A stretch of DNA of 64,000 nucleotides from Allocoprococcus comes. Lineage in GTDB: Bacteria > Bacillota > Clostridia > Lachnospirales > Lachnospiraceae. A program made the translations under genes and the position numbers. The notes below the pieces were generated by a model. It did not search any database. It was given only the letters and a program-made list of their open reading frames with translations, and was not told the DNA's origin. The DNA lies in the NCBI RefSeq assembly GCF_013300725.1, contig NZ_JAAIMM010000007.1, positions 62,001 to 126,000 on the forward strand. Reading direction: 5' to 3'. Below, one piece after another: positions 1 to 8,484 of this stretch. Positions within the stretch are counted from its first letter, which is position 1; the number at the start of each line of letters is the position of its first letter.

Positions 1-2
1 AT

Positions 3-407
3 ACAAATCTCCGTCTTGCAGTTGATGTGTCACAGATGGTTGGTATCCGTTTTGGCGAGACGGTAAAAGCCTATGTGGCAAAATACGGAGATGCATCAAA
101 ACTGACAGCAATTCCGCTTGGTATTGCGGGCTGGCTCAGATATATGCTGGCAGTTGATGATGAAGGAAACAAATTCGAACTGGCACCGGATCCGATGAAT
201 GAAGAAATCGGAGAACAGCTTGGTGACATCGTAGTTGGAAAGCCGGAGACATTGAAAGACCAGCTGAAACCGATCCTGTCCAATGAACGTCTGTTCTTTA
301 CCGATCTTTACAAAGATGGCGTTGGTGAAAAGATTGAAGAAATGTTCCGTGAAATGATCGCAGGACCAGGTGCTGTAAAAGCAACGATCCACAAATATGT
401 TCACTAA
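3..407 (+). CDS. Mannitol dehydrogenase family oxidoreductase, C-terminal part (5' end outside window)
   Basis: The reading frame is open from the left edge, so only about the last 134 residues are present. The visible part matches the C-terminal domain of the polyol-specific long-chain dehydrogenase family (mannitol dehydrogenase, fructuronate or tagaturonate reductase), which reduces a keto-sugar acid or ketose with NAD(P)H in the cytoplasm. Recognisable stretches are NLRLAVDVSQ, IPLGIAGWLRYML and SNERLFFTDLY. The next genes, a GntP-type gluconate permease and a PfkB kinase, argue for a sugar-acid or keto-sugar catabolic operon. The N-terminal Rossmann part is missing, so fructuronate reductase versus mannitol dehydrogenase cannot be decided. 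Confidence 0.85.
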   Translation, partial: TNLRLAVDVSQMVGIRFGETVKAYVAKYGDASKLTAIPLGIAGWLRYMLAVDDEGNKFELAPDPMNEEIGEQLGDIVVGKPETLKDQLKPILSNERLFFTDLYKDGVGEKIEEMFREMIAGPGAVKATIHKYVH

Positions 408-434
408 TCAGGAAGAATACGGGAGGAAATGAAA

Positions 435-1793
435 ATGTCAGAAACAGTATTTGCAGCAGATCCGGCAAGACTGCTGATCGCGGCGGCAGCGGGAATTGTT
501 TTATTATTACTGCTGATCATTAAATTCAAATTTCATCCGGTACTGTCTCTGCTGATTTCTGCTCTGGTGATCGGACTCGGAGCCGGGATGCCGGTTCCGA
601 CTCTGGTAAATACGGTAGAAAAAGGTGCAGGAGAAACCTTACAGGGAATTGTACTGTTGATCGGTCTGGGTTCCCTGTTCGGAGGTATACTGGAAGTATC
701 GGGTGGCGCACAGTGCGTTGCGCAGACACTGGTGAACCGGTTTGGCGAGAAAAAAGCAGGGATTGCACTTGGAATTACCGGACTTGTAGTTGGAACGACG
801 GTTTTCTTTGAGGCAGGAGTTGTGATCCTGATTCCACTTGCATTTGGTCTGGCAAAGAAAACAAAAAAATCAACACTTTATTATGTAATTCCGCTTCTGG
901 CAGGTCTTGCAACTGGTTTCGCGTTTATTCCGCCGTCAGCAGGATCCGTCCTGGTTGCCAATATGCTTGGAGTAGATCTTGGAGTTATGATTGCAGTCGG
1001 TGTACCGACCGGAATTTTATCGCTTATCTTTGCCGGGATTTTATGGTCAAAATTCATCGGAACAAAAATCCATACCGGACTTCCGACTACAGTTTCAGAA
1101 GTAAGGGAAGAGGAAGAAGCGAACCTTCCTAAATTTTCAACTGTCATTGCGATCATTCTTGTTCCGTTGGTACTTATTTTGTGTAGTACACTTTCGGAAT
1201 ATATTCCGGCACTTGACGGAGTACGACCGGTACTGGAATTTGTGGGAACGCCATTTGTAGCACTGATTATTGCAGTTCTGTGTGCGATGTATTTTCTTGG
1301 AAAAAAACAGGGGTATGACGGAGAACAGCTGAAAAAGATCATGGACAGATCTCTCCGGCCGACAGGACAGATCCTTCTGGTTATTACCGGAGGCGGAATT
1401 ATCCGCTGGGTGCTTCAGGACTGTGGGATGGGAGACATCATCGGACCGGCACTGGAAAAGAGCGGTCTTCCGTTAATCTTAGTTGCATTTCTGATCGCAG
1501 CTCTGGTAAGAGCATCGGTTGGAGCGGCAGTGGTTGCGATGACGATGGCAGCCGGAATTATGGCATCCATGCCGGCGGTTGCAGGACTTTCGCCATTATA
1601 CCTTGCAGCGATGGTCTGTGCGATTACCGGTGGCGCAACGGCATTCAGTCATGTGAATGATTCTGGTTTCTGGCTGGTAAGCTCCTTACTGGAAATTGAT
1701 GAAAAGACAACCTTAAAATCATGGACGCTGATGGAGACGATTATCGGATTTACCGGTCTTATCTGTGCCCTGATTATCAGCATATTTGCTTAG
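435..1793 (+). CDS. GntP-family gluconate/hexonate:H+ symporter
   Basis: A polytopic membrane protein of about 452 residues, the usual length of GntP permeases, which import gluconate or related sugar acids with protons. Long hydrophobic segments run through the whole protein and family-typical motifs are visible, such as LIGLGSLFGGILEVSGG near residue 74 and GGATAFSHVNDSGFW near residue 400. There are two in-frame ATGs. The GGAGG at 422-426 lies only 2 nt before the first (429) but 8 nt before the second (435), so 435 is preferred. It lies 27 nt after the dehydrogenase and 9 nt before the kinase, in a clear operon. The exact substrate is inferred only from the neighbours. Confidence 0.92.
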   Translation: MSETVFAADPARLLIAAAAGIVLLLLLIIKFKFHPVLSLLISALVIGLGAGMPVPTLVNTVEKGAGETLQGIVLLIGLGSLFGGILEVSGGAQCVAQTLVNRFGEKKAGIALGITGLVVGTTVFFEAGVVILIPLAFGLAKKTKKSTLYYVIPLLAGLATGFAFIPPSAGSVLVANMLGVDLGVMIAVGVPTGILSLIFAGILWSKFIGTKIHTGLPTTVSEVREEEEANLPKFSTVIAIILVPLVLILCSTLSEYIPALDGVRPVLEFVGTPFVALIIAVLCAMYFLGKKQGYDGEQLKKIMDRSLRPTGQILLVITGGGIIRWVLQDCGMGDIIGPALEKSGLPLILVAFLIAALVRASVGAAVVAMTMAAGIMASMPAVAGLSPLYLAAMVCAITGGATAFSHVNDSGFWLVSSLLEIDEKTTLKSWTLMETIIGFTGLICALIISIFA

Positions 1794-1802
1794 GAGGAAA
1801 AA

Positions 1803-3020
1803 ATGATTGCGAAAGTAATATTGGGAACCATGACAAATGCACGGAAACTGGTCAGCATTGCAGAGCGGATTTCCTGTGACGTAGAGCTTTGCAGTGGCAG
1901 ATATGTGGTCAATGCGAAATCCATGCTCGGTGTTTTGAGTATGCCTGAATTTGAATACGGAGAACTGCATATCCACACGGACGAAGAAAATGAATGCAAC
2001 CAGGTCCTGGAGAGACTGCTTGAAGCAGGACTTCTTGCGGATACCAATGATGCGGCAAAACGGTCGCTTTACGACATTACAACATTTGGTGAGATCCTGA
2101 TCGATTTCACCTGGCAGGGAGTAAATGAAGACGGGCAGACACTATTTGCCCAGAATCCGGGTGGCGCTCCTGCAAATGTTGCAGTTGCAGTGGCAAAACT
2201 TGGCGGACATACCGCTTTTATCGGGAAGGCCGGAAAGGATATGCATGGAGAGTTTTTGAAATCTGTGCTGGAAAAAGAAAATGTGGAAACGGAAGGAATG
2301 CTTCTGGATGAAAAATATTTTACGACCCTTGCGTTTGTAAATATTGATGAGAATGGAGAGAGAACATTTTCTTTTGCAAGAAAACCAGGAGCAGATACCA
2401 GAATGGAAAAAGAAGAAATCGATGTTGATATTCTGGATAAGACCCATATTTTCCATGTCGGTTCTCTGTCACTTACGGAACAGCCGGCAAGAGATACCAC
2501 ACATTATGCGATCCGGCGCGCAAAAGAAAAAGGAAGTATTATCTCGTATGATCCGAATTACAGAGCCTCTTTATGGAAGGATGAGGAGACTGCAAAGAAA
2601 CAGATGAGAAGTCTGGTCTCTTACGTGGATATCATGAAAATTTCAGATGAAGAAACAAAGCTTCTGACAGATAAAGAAAGTCCGGAAGAAGCGGCAGAAA
2701 TTTTATTCCGGAAGGGTGTCAAGATCGTTGCAGTCACGCTGGGAAGCGATGGAGCATATCTGTACTGCAAAGAAGGCGGTGTACATATTCCGGGATTTGT
2801 GAGCAAAGCGGTGGACACCAATGGTGCAGGAGATTCCTTCTGGGGTGGATTTTTATATTGTATCAGCAAAGCCGGAAAGAGACCGGAAGCATTTACCATG
2901 GATGAACTGAAAGAGTATGTACGGTTTGGCAATGCGGTGGCAAGTCTCTGTGTAGAGAAAAAAGGTGCGATTCCTGCGATGCCGGAACTTGCACAGGTTG
3001 AAGAAAGGATGGGACGTTAA
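1803..3020 (+). CDS. HPr-like domain fused to a PfkB (fructokinase-like) sugar kinase
   Basis: 405 residues, about 85 more than a normal PfkB kinase. Residues about 88-405 form the kinase: an NPGGAPANVA sugar-binding motif near 120 and the ATP/anion-hole motif DTNGAGD at 338-344, with Asp344 as expected catalytic base. Residues 1-80 resemble the PTS phosphocarrier HPr: VVNAKSMLGVLSM aligns with the HPr Ser46 region (KSIMGLLSL) and GELHIHTDEENE with the last strand. The phosphorylatable His15 of HPr (LHARPA) is not there; the aligned stretch reads TNARKL. The domain is therefore probably a regulatory or docking relic rather than a phosphocarrier. Position after a GntP permease suggests phosphorylation of a ketose or 2-keto sugar acid. 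RBS AGGAGG precedes the ATG. Confidence 0.9.
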   Translation: MIAKVILGTMTNARKLVSIAERISCDVELCSGRYVVNAKSMLGVLSMPEFEYGELHIHTDEENECNQVLERLLEAGLLADTNDAAKRSLYDITTFGEILIDFTWQGVNEDGQTLFAQNPGGAPANVAVAVAKLGGHTAFIGKAGKDMHGEFLKSVLEKENVETEGMLLDEKYFTTLAFVNIDENGERTFSFARKPGADTRMEKEEIDVDILDKTHIFHVGSLSLTEQPARDTTHYAIRRAKEKGSIISYDPNYRASLWKDEETAKKQMRSLVSYVDIMKISDEETKLLTDKESPEEAAEILFRKGVKIVAVTLGSDGAYLYCKEGGVHIPGFVSKAVDTNGAGDSFWGGFLYCISKAGKRPEAFTMDELKEYVRFGNAVASLCVEKKGAIPAMPELAQVEERMGR

Positions 3021-3021
3021 G

Positions 3022-3414
3022 ATGGATCTGAAAACATATACAACAGGGATTCAGCATATCGGGATTCCGACAAATGATATTGAAAAAACAATTGCTTTTT
3101 ATCAGAAACTGGGATTTGAGATCGCACTTCAGACGGTGAATGAAGAAGCAGACGAAAAGGTTGCATTTCTGAAACTGGAAACACTTGTGATCGAGACTTA
3201 TGAAAATAAGGCTGCAAAGATGGAGAGCGGAGCAATTGATCATGTGGCGATCAATGTGAAAGATATAGAAGAAGTGTATCGGTATATTGAAGACAATCAG
3301 ATGAATACAACAAATGACATCATTCATTTCTTACCGTTCTGGGAAAATGGGGTACGGTTCTTTACGATTGAGGGACCGAATAAGGAGAAAGTAGAATTTA
3401 GTCAGTATATGTAA
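3022..3414 (+). CDS. VOC (glyoxalase/bleomycin-resistance fold) family protein
   Basis: 130 residues starting at the ATG 1 nt after the kinase stop; a longer in-frame start at 2965 would overlap the kinase and was not used. The pattern GIQHIGIPTNDIEKTIAFYQKLGF at the start and IDHVAINVKDIEEVYRYI in the second half is the paired beta-alpha-beta-beta-beta module of vicinal oxygen chelate proteins. His12 and the later His and Glu residues could bind a metal. VOC proteins include glyoxalases, epimerases and dioxygenases, so the reaction is not fixed. As the last gene before a terminator it probably serves the same sugar-acid operon. Confidence 0.85.
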   Translation: MDLKTYTTGIQHIGIPTNDIEKTIAFYQKLGFEIALQTVNEEADEKVAFLKLETLVIETYENKAAKMESGAIDHVAINVKDIEEVYRYIEDNQMNTTNDIIHFLPFWENGVRFFTIEGPNKEKVEFSQYM

Positions 3415-3419
3415 AAATT

Positions 3420-3458
3420 CTGGCGTTTCTAAGTGGGGAAAGGAACGCCAGAGTTTTT
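3420..3458 (+). terminator. Intrinsic terminator of the uronate/kinase operon
   Basis: Stem CTGGCGTT (3420-3427) pairs with AACGCCAG (3444-3451), followed by a T-rich tail. It directly follows the VOC stop codon. Confidence 0.8.
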
Positions 3459-3586
3459 GCATATATGATCGGGCAGATAAAAAAACGGATGCTAAGATTC
3501 AAAAAGAAACAAACTAAAAGTTGCAAAATGAAACAAAAGGAGGCCCAAGGGGAATCCATTCCTTGAGAAAGCGATTCTGACCGGAA

Positions 3587-3759
3587 TCAGTTCTGCTCCT
3601 CCTTCTGGTAGGCTCCCGGCGGCATACCGACAATCCTTTTAAACACCGTAATAAAGTAATTATAATCATCAAAACCACAAGCATATGCAACCTCCGCAAG
3701 AGGAAGCTCAGGGCTGTTTAGCAGAAGCTCTTTGGCTTTCTCTATGCGGAGTTTTCTTA
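3587..3759 (-). pseudogene. Remnant of an AraC-family regulator (C-terminal helix-turn-helix only)
   Basis: On the minus strand the frame ending with TGA at 3587-3589 reads LRIEKAKELLLNS, then AEVAYACGFDDYNYF and GMPPGAYQ, which is the second helix-turn-helix of AraC/XylS regulators including the usual FDDYNYF recognition region. Only about 57 residues remain; the sensor domain and first HTH are missing. The upstream edge is where the reading changes at about 3757-3760 into a fragment of another gene on the opposite strand. No start codon or ribosome site is in place, so it is not expected to be expressed. Confidence 0.8.
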
Positions 3760-3826
3760 TGAAAAATATGAGAAGATATTTGAACGGTATAAAAAGGTAT
3801 ATCAGGCGGTCAGACCTCTTGTGTAA
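3758..3826 (+). pseudogene. Remnant of an FGGY-type carbohydrate kinase (last 22 codons)
   Basis: The frame reads YEKYEKIFERYKKVYQAV then RPLV and stop. This pattern of alternating Tyr and Lys ending in a PLV/PLF motif is typical of the very C-terminus of xylulokinase/FGGY kinases. It abuts the AraC remnant back to back, so a deletion has removed the starts of two formerly divergent genes. Assignment rests on a short stretch and is tentative. Confidence 0.5.
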
Positions 3827-3861
3827 AGAAGTTATATAAAAATAAGCATTTCACGGAACAA

Positions 3862-3919
3862 TTGACAGAACAGGAAATAAAAGTTATAATTCAAACTGTT
3901 TGAATTATAACTTTTATTT
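3862..3919 (+). promoter_or_regulatory. Consensus promoter with overlapping 45-bp palindromic operator (marR autoregulation)
   Basis: TTGACA at 3862-3867, a 17-nt spacer and TATAAT at 3885-3890 make a perfect sigma-A promoter. A perfect inverted repeat with two 21-nt arms (3875-3895 and 3899-3919, 3-nt centre) covers the -10 box and the expected transcription start. The MarR gene starts 17 nt downstream, so self-repression is the obvious reading. Confidence 0.85.
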
Positions 3920-3935
3920 TTTAGGAGAAAACGAG

Positions 3936-4364
3936 ATGGATGAGAGTTTACACTATCTGATCATGGCAAATCAAATGCTGGTGCAGAAGGCTTTGATGGA
4001 GAGGATTAAGGATACCGGGCTTACAATTGGTCAGCCGAAAATCCTCGATTATTTAAAGACGCATGATGGAAGCAGTCAGAAAGAGATTGCGCAGGCATGC
4101 TTTCTGGAAGCAGGTTCCCTGACAACGATTCTGAATAAGATGGAGGAGAAGGGATTGATCGAGCGCCGGATCCTCAATGGGAACAGACGTACCTTTCACA
4201 TTTTTATGACAGAAGAAGGGGAAGAAAAGCAGAAGCTGATTGATAAGAATTTTCAGCAGATTGAAGAAAGAGCTTTGAGTGGGATATCCGAAGAGGAGAT
4301 GGAAAAGTTTATGTCGGTATCTAAGAAGATTTACTCAAATCTGCAAGAAAAAAGAAACGAATAA
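3936..4364 (+). CDS. MarR-family transcriptional regulator
   Basis: 142 residues, normal MarR length. The winged helix is visible: LTIGQPKILDYL, then SSQKEIAQACFLEAGSLT, then ILNKMEEKGLIERR with the wing NGNRRTFHIFMTEEG. MarR proteins bind palindromes as dimers and release them on ligand or redox signals. The ATG at 3936 has AGGAG 8 nt upstream; an upstream TTG at 3900 in the same frame lies inside the operator and is unlikely. It precedes the membrane/kinase fusion by 30 nt, so both are probably co-transcribed from the palindrome-controlled promoter and the fusion protein is the likely regulated output. Confidence 0.92.
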   Translation: MDESLHYLIMANQMLVQKALMERIKDTGLTIGQPKILDYLKTHDGSSQKEIAQACFLEAGSLTTILNKMEEKGLIERRILNGNRRTFHIFMTEEGEEKQKLIDKNFQQIEERALSGISEEEMEKFMSVSKKIYSNLQEKRNE

Positions 4365-4394
4365 GTGCACAAAAGAAAGGAATGACAGAGAAAA

Positions 4395-5672
4395 ATGAAC
4401 AAATTAAAACGATATCTTTTATTTTTAGTGGGACTGTTTATCAATGCACTTGGAGTCAGCCTTGTGACAAAAGCAAGTCTTGGAACGTCACCGATTTCAT
4501 CGATTCCATATGTGTTAAGTCTTCATTTCCCATTGACACTTGGAAACTTTACGATCATTTTCAGTATCCTTCTGATCGTATTGCAGATCCTGATTCTGAG
4601 GAAGAATTTTAAGATGGAAAATATTCTTCAGATTCCGGTTTCGGTTGCATTCGGATATTTTATTGACTTTACCATGTATCTGTTTGCCTGGATGAATCCG
4701 CAGAATTATCTGGTGAAGCTGATCTCACTTCTTGCAGGATGTATCGTGCTTGGCTTTGGTGTATATATGGAAGTAGTTGCAGATGTGGTTATGCTGCCGG
4801 GCGAATCCTTTGTCCGCGCGATCGTGCAGACCTGGAATACCAATTTTGGAACCACAAAGATCATCTTCGATTCATCCATGGCGGTCATTGCCGGAGTACT
4901 TTCCTTTCTGTTCTTCGGAAAATTAAACGGAGTGCGTGAGGGTACGGTCATTGCGGCACTTCTGGTAGGATTTATTGCAAGACTGTTCGGAAAACATCTG
5001 GAATTTGTCAAACCGTATTTATTCCCAGAAGAGTATGCAGCCAAAAAAGAAGAGCCTGTTGTTGAAAATACTGTAGAGGCAGGTCATAAGAATGTCATCG
5101 TCATTGGCAGACAGTATGGCTCAGGCGGACATGAGATTGGAAAAATGCTGGCAGAGAAGCTAGGATATGAATTTTATGATCAGGAGATCATTGAGATGGC
5201 TGCCGGAACAACAGGAATGACGCCGGAGTTTATCAGTAAAAGAGAAGAGTCCATGGCAAACAGCCTGCTTTATGATCTGTTCAATCAGATGTATCAGTAT
5301 GGAAATGAGGAGGAAGAAGCTCCAAAGGACAAGATCTATGAGGCTGAGGCAGAAGTGATACGAAAGCTGGCAGAAAAAGGGAAATGCGTGATCATCGGAA
5401 GATGTTCAGATTATATTCTGCGGGATAACAGCCGGGTATTGAAAGTATTTTTCACCGCACCGATCGAGAGCCGTATCCGGCGTGTGATGAAACGTCTTGG
5501 CGTAGAAGCCAAAGATGCACAGCATAAGATCCACAGGGAAGATAAGATGCGTGCAGACAATTATCACTATTATACCGGCAGGATCTGGGGAGCAGCAGCG
5601 AACTTTGATCTTACGGTGAATACGGATCTTGGAATCGAGTATATTGAAAATTGTATTGAACGGATACTGTAA
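4395..5672 (+). CDS. YczE-type membrane protein fused to a cytidylate-kinase-like domain
   Basis: 425 residues in two parts. Residues 1-205 are a five-to-six helix membrane domain of the YczE/YitT-like group, with the typical opening LFLVGLFINALGVSL followed by TKASLGTSPISS. After a charged linker (about 213-232) residues 233-425 form a P-loop kinase-like domain of the cytidylate-kinase-like family: GRQYGSGG at 238-245 as nucleotide loop, CVIIGRCSDYIL near 332 and an Arg-rich LID-like stretch. Such cytosolic domains transfer phosphate between nucleotides, but a membrane-tethered version has no settled function. It is the second gene of a MarR-controlled operon, compatible with export or stress sensing. 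Confidence 0.85.
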   Translation: MNKLKRYLLFLVGLFINALGVSLVTKASLGTSPISSIPYVLSLHFPLTLGNFTIIFSILLIVLQILILRKNFKMENILQIPVSVAFGYFIDFTMYLFAWMNPQNYLVKLISLLAGCIVLGFGVYMEVVADVVMLPGESFVRAIVQTWNTNFGTTKIIFDSSMAVIAGVLSFLFFGKLNGVREGTVIAALLVGFIARLFGKHLEFVKPYLFPEEYAAKKEEPVVENTVEAGHKNVIVIGRQYGSGGHEIGKMLAEKLGYEFYDQEIIEMAAGTTGMTPEFISKREESMANSLLYDLFNQMYQYGNEEEEAPKDKIYEAEAEVIRKLAEKGKCVIIGRCSDYILRDNSRVLKVFFTAPIESRIRRVMKRLGVEAKDAQHKIHREDKMRADNYHYYTGRIWGAAANFDLTVNTDLGIEYIENCIERIL

Positions 5673-5822
5673 GATAAGTCTGTCAGAAAATAAGTCTGTC
5701 AGAAAAAATTTGTTTGACTTTTTGAAAAACAGGAAATATAATAATTGCAAACGAGTAGCAGTAAGCGTAATGATCAGCTCCCTGTCAAGTAGACAAGTAA
5801 AAAATCTAAAATAAGGTTACAG

Positions 5823-5856
5823 ATATCCGTCGCATCTGACTCGATGTGACGGATAT
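5823..5856. terminator. Hairpin between convergent genes (possible bidirectional terminator)
   Basis: A 14-bp stem (5823-5836 with 5843-5856, one G-U pair, 6-nt loop) lies between the converging kinase fusion and MATE genes. A T-rich stretch follows on the minus strand only. Upstream at 5674-5707 a 16-bp unit (TAAGTCTGTCAGAAAA) is repeated twice in tandem. Confidence 0.5.
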
Positions 5857-5886
5857 TCATATTATGAAAATCCCGCAAGAAGTAAA

Positions 5887-7218
5887 TCAGCATAAACTAA
5901 TTATCCATTTACGGCTTCTAAAGATAATTAACGATACAGTAAGCCGGAATAATTCCTCCGTAGTAAGCAATGTATACACACCAACAATTCCCCACTTGAA
6001 TACATATGCCGCAAGCAGACACAGTGGAATTCCGATACACCATGTGCCAACAATATCAATAATCATAATGATTTTGGTGTTACCGCCACTTCTTATAATG
6101 CCTCCGCCAAGTATCATATTTTCCACCTTGACCGGAGCATACAAGGCAAATACGATAAGCAGTATCTTTCCAAGCTCTTTTACGCTGTCATCAACACGAT
6201 AGAATCCGGTATATACTCCAGCCAAAAGAATGAGCAAAGCCGATACCGTTACTGCACCAAATAAGCCTGCATACATAATCTTCTTTGATTCTGTGTAAGC
6301 CTCATCATATTCTTTCCTGCCAAGCCTTTTGCCGACCATCACACCGGCAGCCGCTGACAATCCACTAAGTGCCCCTACGATAAGTCCCTGAATCGGACCG
6401 GTAAGTGTATAAGCTGCAAGGTTTGATGTGCCAAGATGCCCATAAACAGCAGATTCCACATTTTGCCCGAGACTCCATAAAAATTCACTGATCAGAATCG
6501 GCATAATCATGATCAGATAATCCCAGAGTGTGATTTTTTTAAAATGTAGAGATAATACCGGTTTATCTTCATCTTTTCTGATACATAAGACAAATCCAAT
6601 AACAATAAATACCAGGTTAAACAACTGCGAAATAAGTGTGGCAATCGCAGCTCCCTTTATTCCCATACATGAAAATCCAAATTTTCCAAATATCAGCAGA
6701 TAGTTCAGTCCTGTGTTTACAACAACTGCTCCAAAGCTTGCAAGAAATGGTATTGTGGCATGTTCTTTACAGCGCAGCCAGGAGGATAAAATATTGCTGA
6801 CAGCCATTGGAAGATAAGAAAATGCTACGATTCTAAAATAAACCGCACCAGTATTTATAATACTCATATCTTTCGTATACAGTCCAAGAATCTGCGACGG
6901 AAAAACTCCGGCTGCAAGCAGGAATAATGCTGATATCACAATTCCGCAGATGAGACTCACATCAAAACTGCACCATGCTTCTTTTGTTTCTTCTGCACCA
7001 ATAAACTGTGCAATTAATATTCCGGCAACCGTGCTTACCGCACCGATCACTACTGAAAAAATCAGTGAAAAATTACCGCATAATCCAACTGCCGATATAT
7101 TTGTCTCGCCTAACTGTCCAATCATGATCTGGTCAACAATTGAAAATGATGCCTGCAACATACTTTGCAATGTGACTGGAATTGCTATTTTACACAACGA
7201 TTTCATAAACTTTGACAT
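5887..7218 (-). CDS. MATE-family multidrug/toxin efflux transporter
   Basis: 443 residues with about twelve hydrophobic segments and two similar halves, as in MATE antiporters that expel organic cations with Na+ or H+. Family signatures include VDQIMIGQLGETNISAVG at about 26-43 and FSYLPMAVSNILSSWLR in the first half. Its ATG overlaps the stop of the LacI-type gene by 1 nt (TAATG), so the two are translationally coupled and share a promoter to the right. The substrate is unknown; a sugar-type regulator upstream of an exporter is unusual. Confidence 0.9.
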   Translation of the reverse strand: MSKFMKSLCKIAIPVTLQSMLQASFSIVDQIMIGQLGETNISAVGLCGNFSLIFSVVIGAVSTVAGILIAQFIGAEETKEAWCSFDVSLICGIVISALFLLAAGVFPSQILGLYTKDMSIINTGAVYFRIVAFSYLPMAVSNILSSWLRCKEHATIPFLASFGAVVVNTGLNYLLIFGKFGFSCMGIKGAAIATLISQLFNLVFIVIGFVLCIRKDEDKPVLSLHFKKITLWDYLIMIMPILISEFLWSLGQNVESAVYGHLGTSNLAAYTLTGPIQGLIVGALSGLSAAAGVMVGKRLGRKEYDEAYTESKKIMYAGLFGAVTVSALLILLAGVYTGFYRVDDSVKELGKILLIVFALYAPVKVENMILGGGIIRSGGNTKIIMIIDIVGTWCIGIPLCLLAAYVFKWGIVGVYTLLTTEELFRLTVSLIIFRSRKWIISLC

Positions 7219-8228
7219 TATAATTTCCTCGTACTTTCCCTTCTTATTAAATCAACCGGTAACACGATTTCTGTCTTATATTCTGCTCCATCGCGCATTG
7301 CCTCCAGACATTCAATTGCCGCCTTCGCTCTTAAGTTTGCTTCCTGATGAATCGTTGTGAGAGAAGGATTGCTTTCCCTGCTTGCCATGTTATCATCAAA
7401 GCCGATGATCTGGATATCCTCTGGAATCCGAATGTTCTTTCCTTGTAAAAATCTCATAAACTCAAGTGCATAAAAATCGGACACTGCAAAAACAGCGGTA
7501 ACACTGTTTTCTGACAGTTGCATATAGTTATCTTCATAAAAGCACATTCTTTCCTTTTCTGTCTTTGGTATCTCCCATCTAAATGTTTCTCCCTGTTCAA
7601 AGGCTTTGCGAAACCCTTCGATGCGCTCTTTATCCATGCAGATGAAATTATCTGCTATGCATAATGCTTTTTTATGTCCCAGTTCCTTAAAATATTTTCC
7701 AGCCTGATAGCCGCCGTTATAATGATCGATGACCAAATTTACTACTTTCGAGCATTTTTCAAAATAGCCATCATACACTACAAACGATATCCGCATCTGA
7801 TTTCTAAGGCTTTCATAATCAGCTTCACAAAATCCAATCAGAATCAGTCCATCCATATTCCACATGGATGCAAATACCGGAATCTCCTTGATATCAGATG
7901 TCGTTTTTATCATCAGAAAATATCCTTTTTCATTCACCTCATGGGAAAGAGCATTCAGCGATGACATCACAAATCCATCCTCTAAAACCCTGCCCTCATA
8001 CTTTTCATGGTCATTCACCACTACTCCGATGATTCTTGAATTATTTCTTGCAAGCAAAATGCCAGCCATATTCGGAATATATCCCGACCTTTCAAGTTCC
8101 TGCTGGACACGTTTTACCGTCTCATCTGAAATCTTTTCTGTTTTGCCGTGAATCACTTTTGAGACAGTAGCAGTACTAAGACCTAACGCATCTGCAACAT
8201 CTACGATTCGAATCCTGTTCTGTGCCAT
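7218..8228 (-). CDS. LacI-family transcriptional regulator
   Basis: 336 residues. The N-terminal LacI HTH IRIVDVADALGLSTATVSKV with hinge IPNMAGILLARNNSR is followed by a periplasmic-binding-like sensor domain ending in IIGFDDNMASRESNPSLTT, the family signature. Two ATGs are 6 nt apart (8234 and 8228); the AAGGA at 8235-8239 touches the first and is 6 nt from the second, so 8228 is preferred. It controls itself and the coupled MATE gene, probably through the palindrome at 8346-8369. A run of seven G lies in its leader at about 8265-8271. Confidence 0.92.
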   Translation of the reverse strand: MAQNRIRIVDVADALGLSTATVSKVIHGKTEKISDETVKRVQQELERSGYIPNMAGILLARNNSRIIGVVVNDHEKYEGRVLEDGFVMSSLNALSHEVNEKGYFLMIKTTSDIKEIPVFASMWNMDGLILIGFCEADYESLRNQMRISFVVYDGYFEKCSKVVNLVIDHYNGGYQAGKYFKELGHKKALCIADNFICMDKERIEGFRKAFEQGETFRWEIPKTEKERMCFYEDNYMQLSENSVTAVFAVSDFYALEFMRFLQGKNIRIPEDIQIIGFDDNMASRESNPSLTTIHQEANLRAKAAIECLEAMRDGAEYKTEIVLPVDLIRRESTRKL

Positions 8229-8345
8229 TTTCATTCCTTCTTCTACGATATTATGATAATGCTGGGGGGGTAAAAAAGCTCCCAACTATGATACTATGGT
8301 ACCTTATGAAGGTGGAATTTACAAAGGTTAAGCGTATAACCCGTT

Positions 8346-8369
8346 ACAAAAATTGAGCTCGATTTTTGT
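8346..8369. promoter_or_regulatory. 24-bp palindrome, candidate LacI-type operator
   Basis: ACAAAAAT and ATTTTTGT arms surround a GAGCTC centre with 22 of 24 positions symmetric. It is the only strong dyad in the 300 bp between the LacI gene and the XRE gene, which otherwise shows only a small GGGGGACTCCCCC hairpin near 8402 and the promoter at 8485. Confidence 0.45.
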
Positions 8370-8484
8370 GAATTTTTACTATTATATTACACATTTTCCT
8401 CGGGGGACTCCCCCATCTTCTCGCTACTTTCTTCTTGTCTTAACCACTCTTGTTTTAGTATACAAGACAAAAAGTAAAATATAA

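Noticed and set aside
5629-5814. 61-codon plus ORF after the kinase fusion
   Set aside because: Starts inside the upstream gene and runs through the tandem TAAGTCTGTCAGAAAA repeat; no ribosome site.
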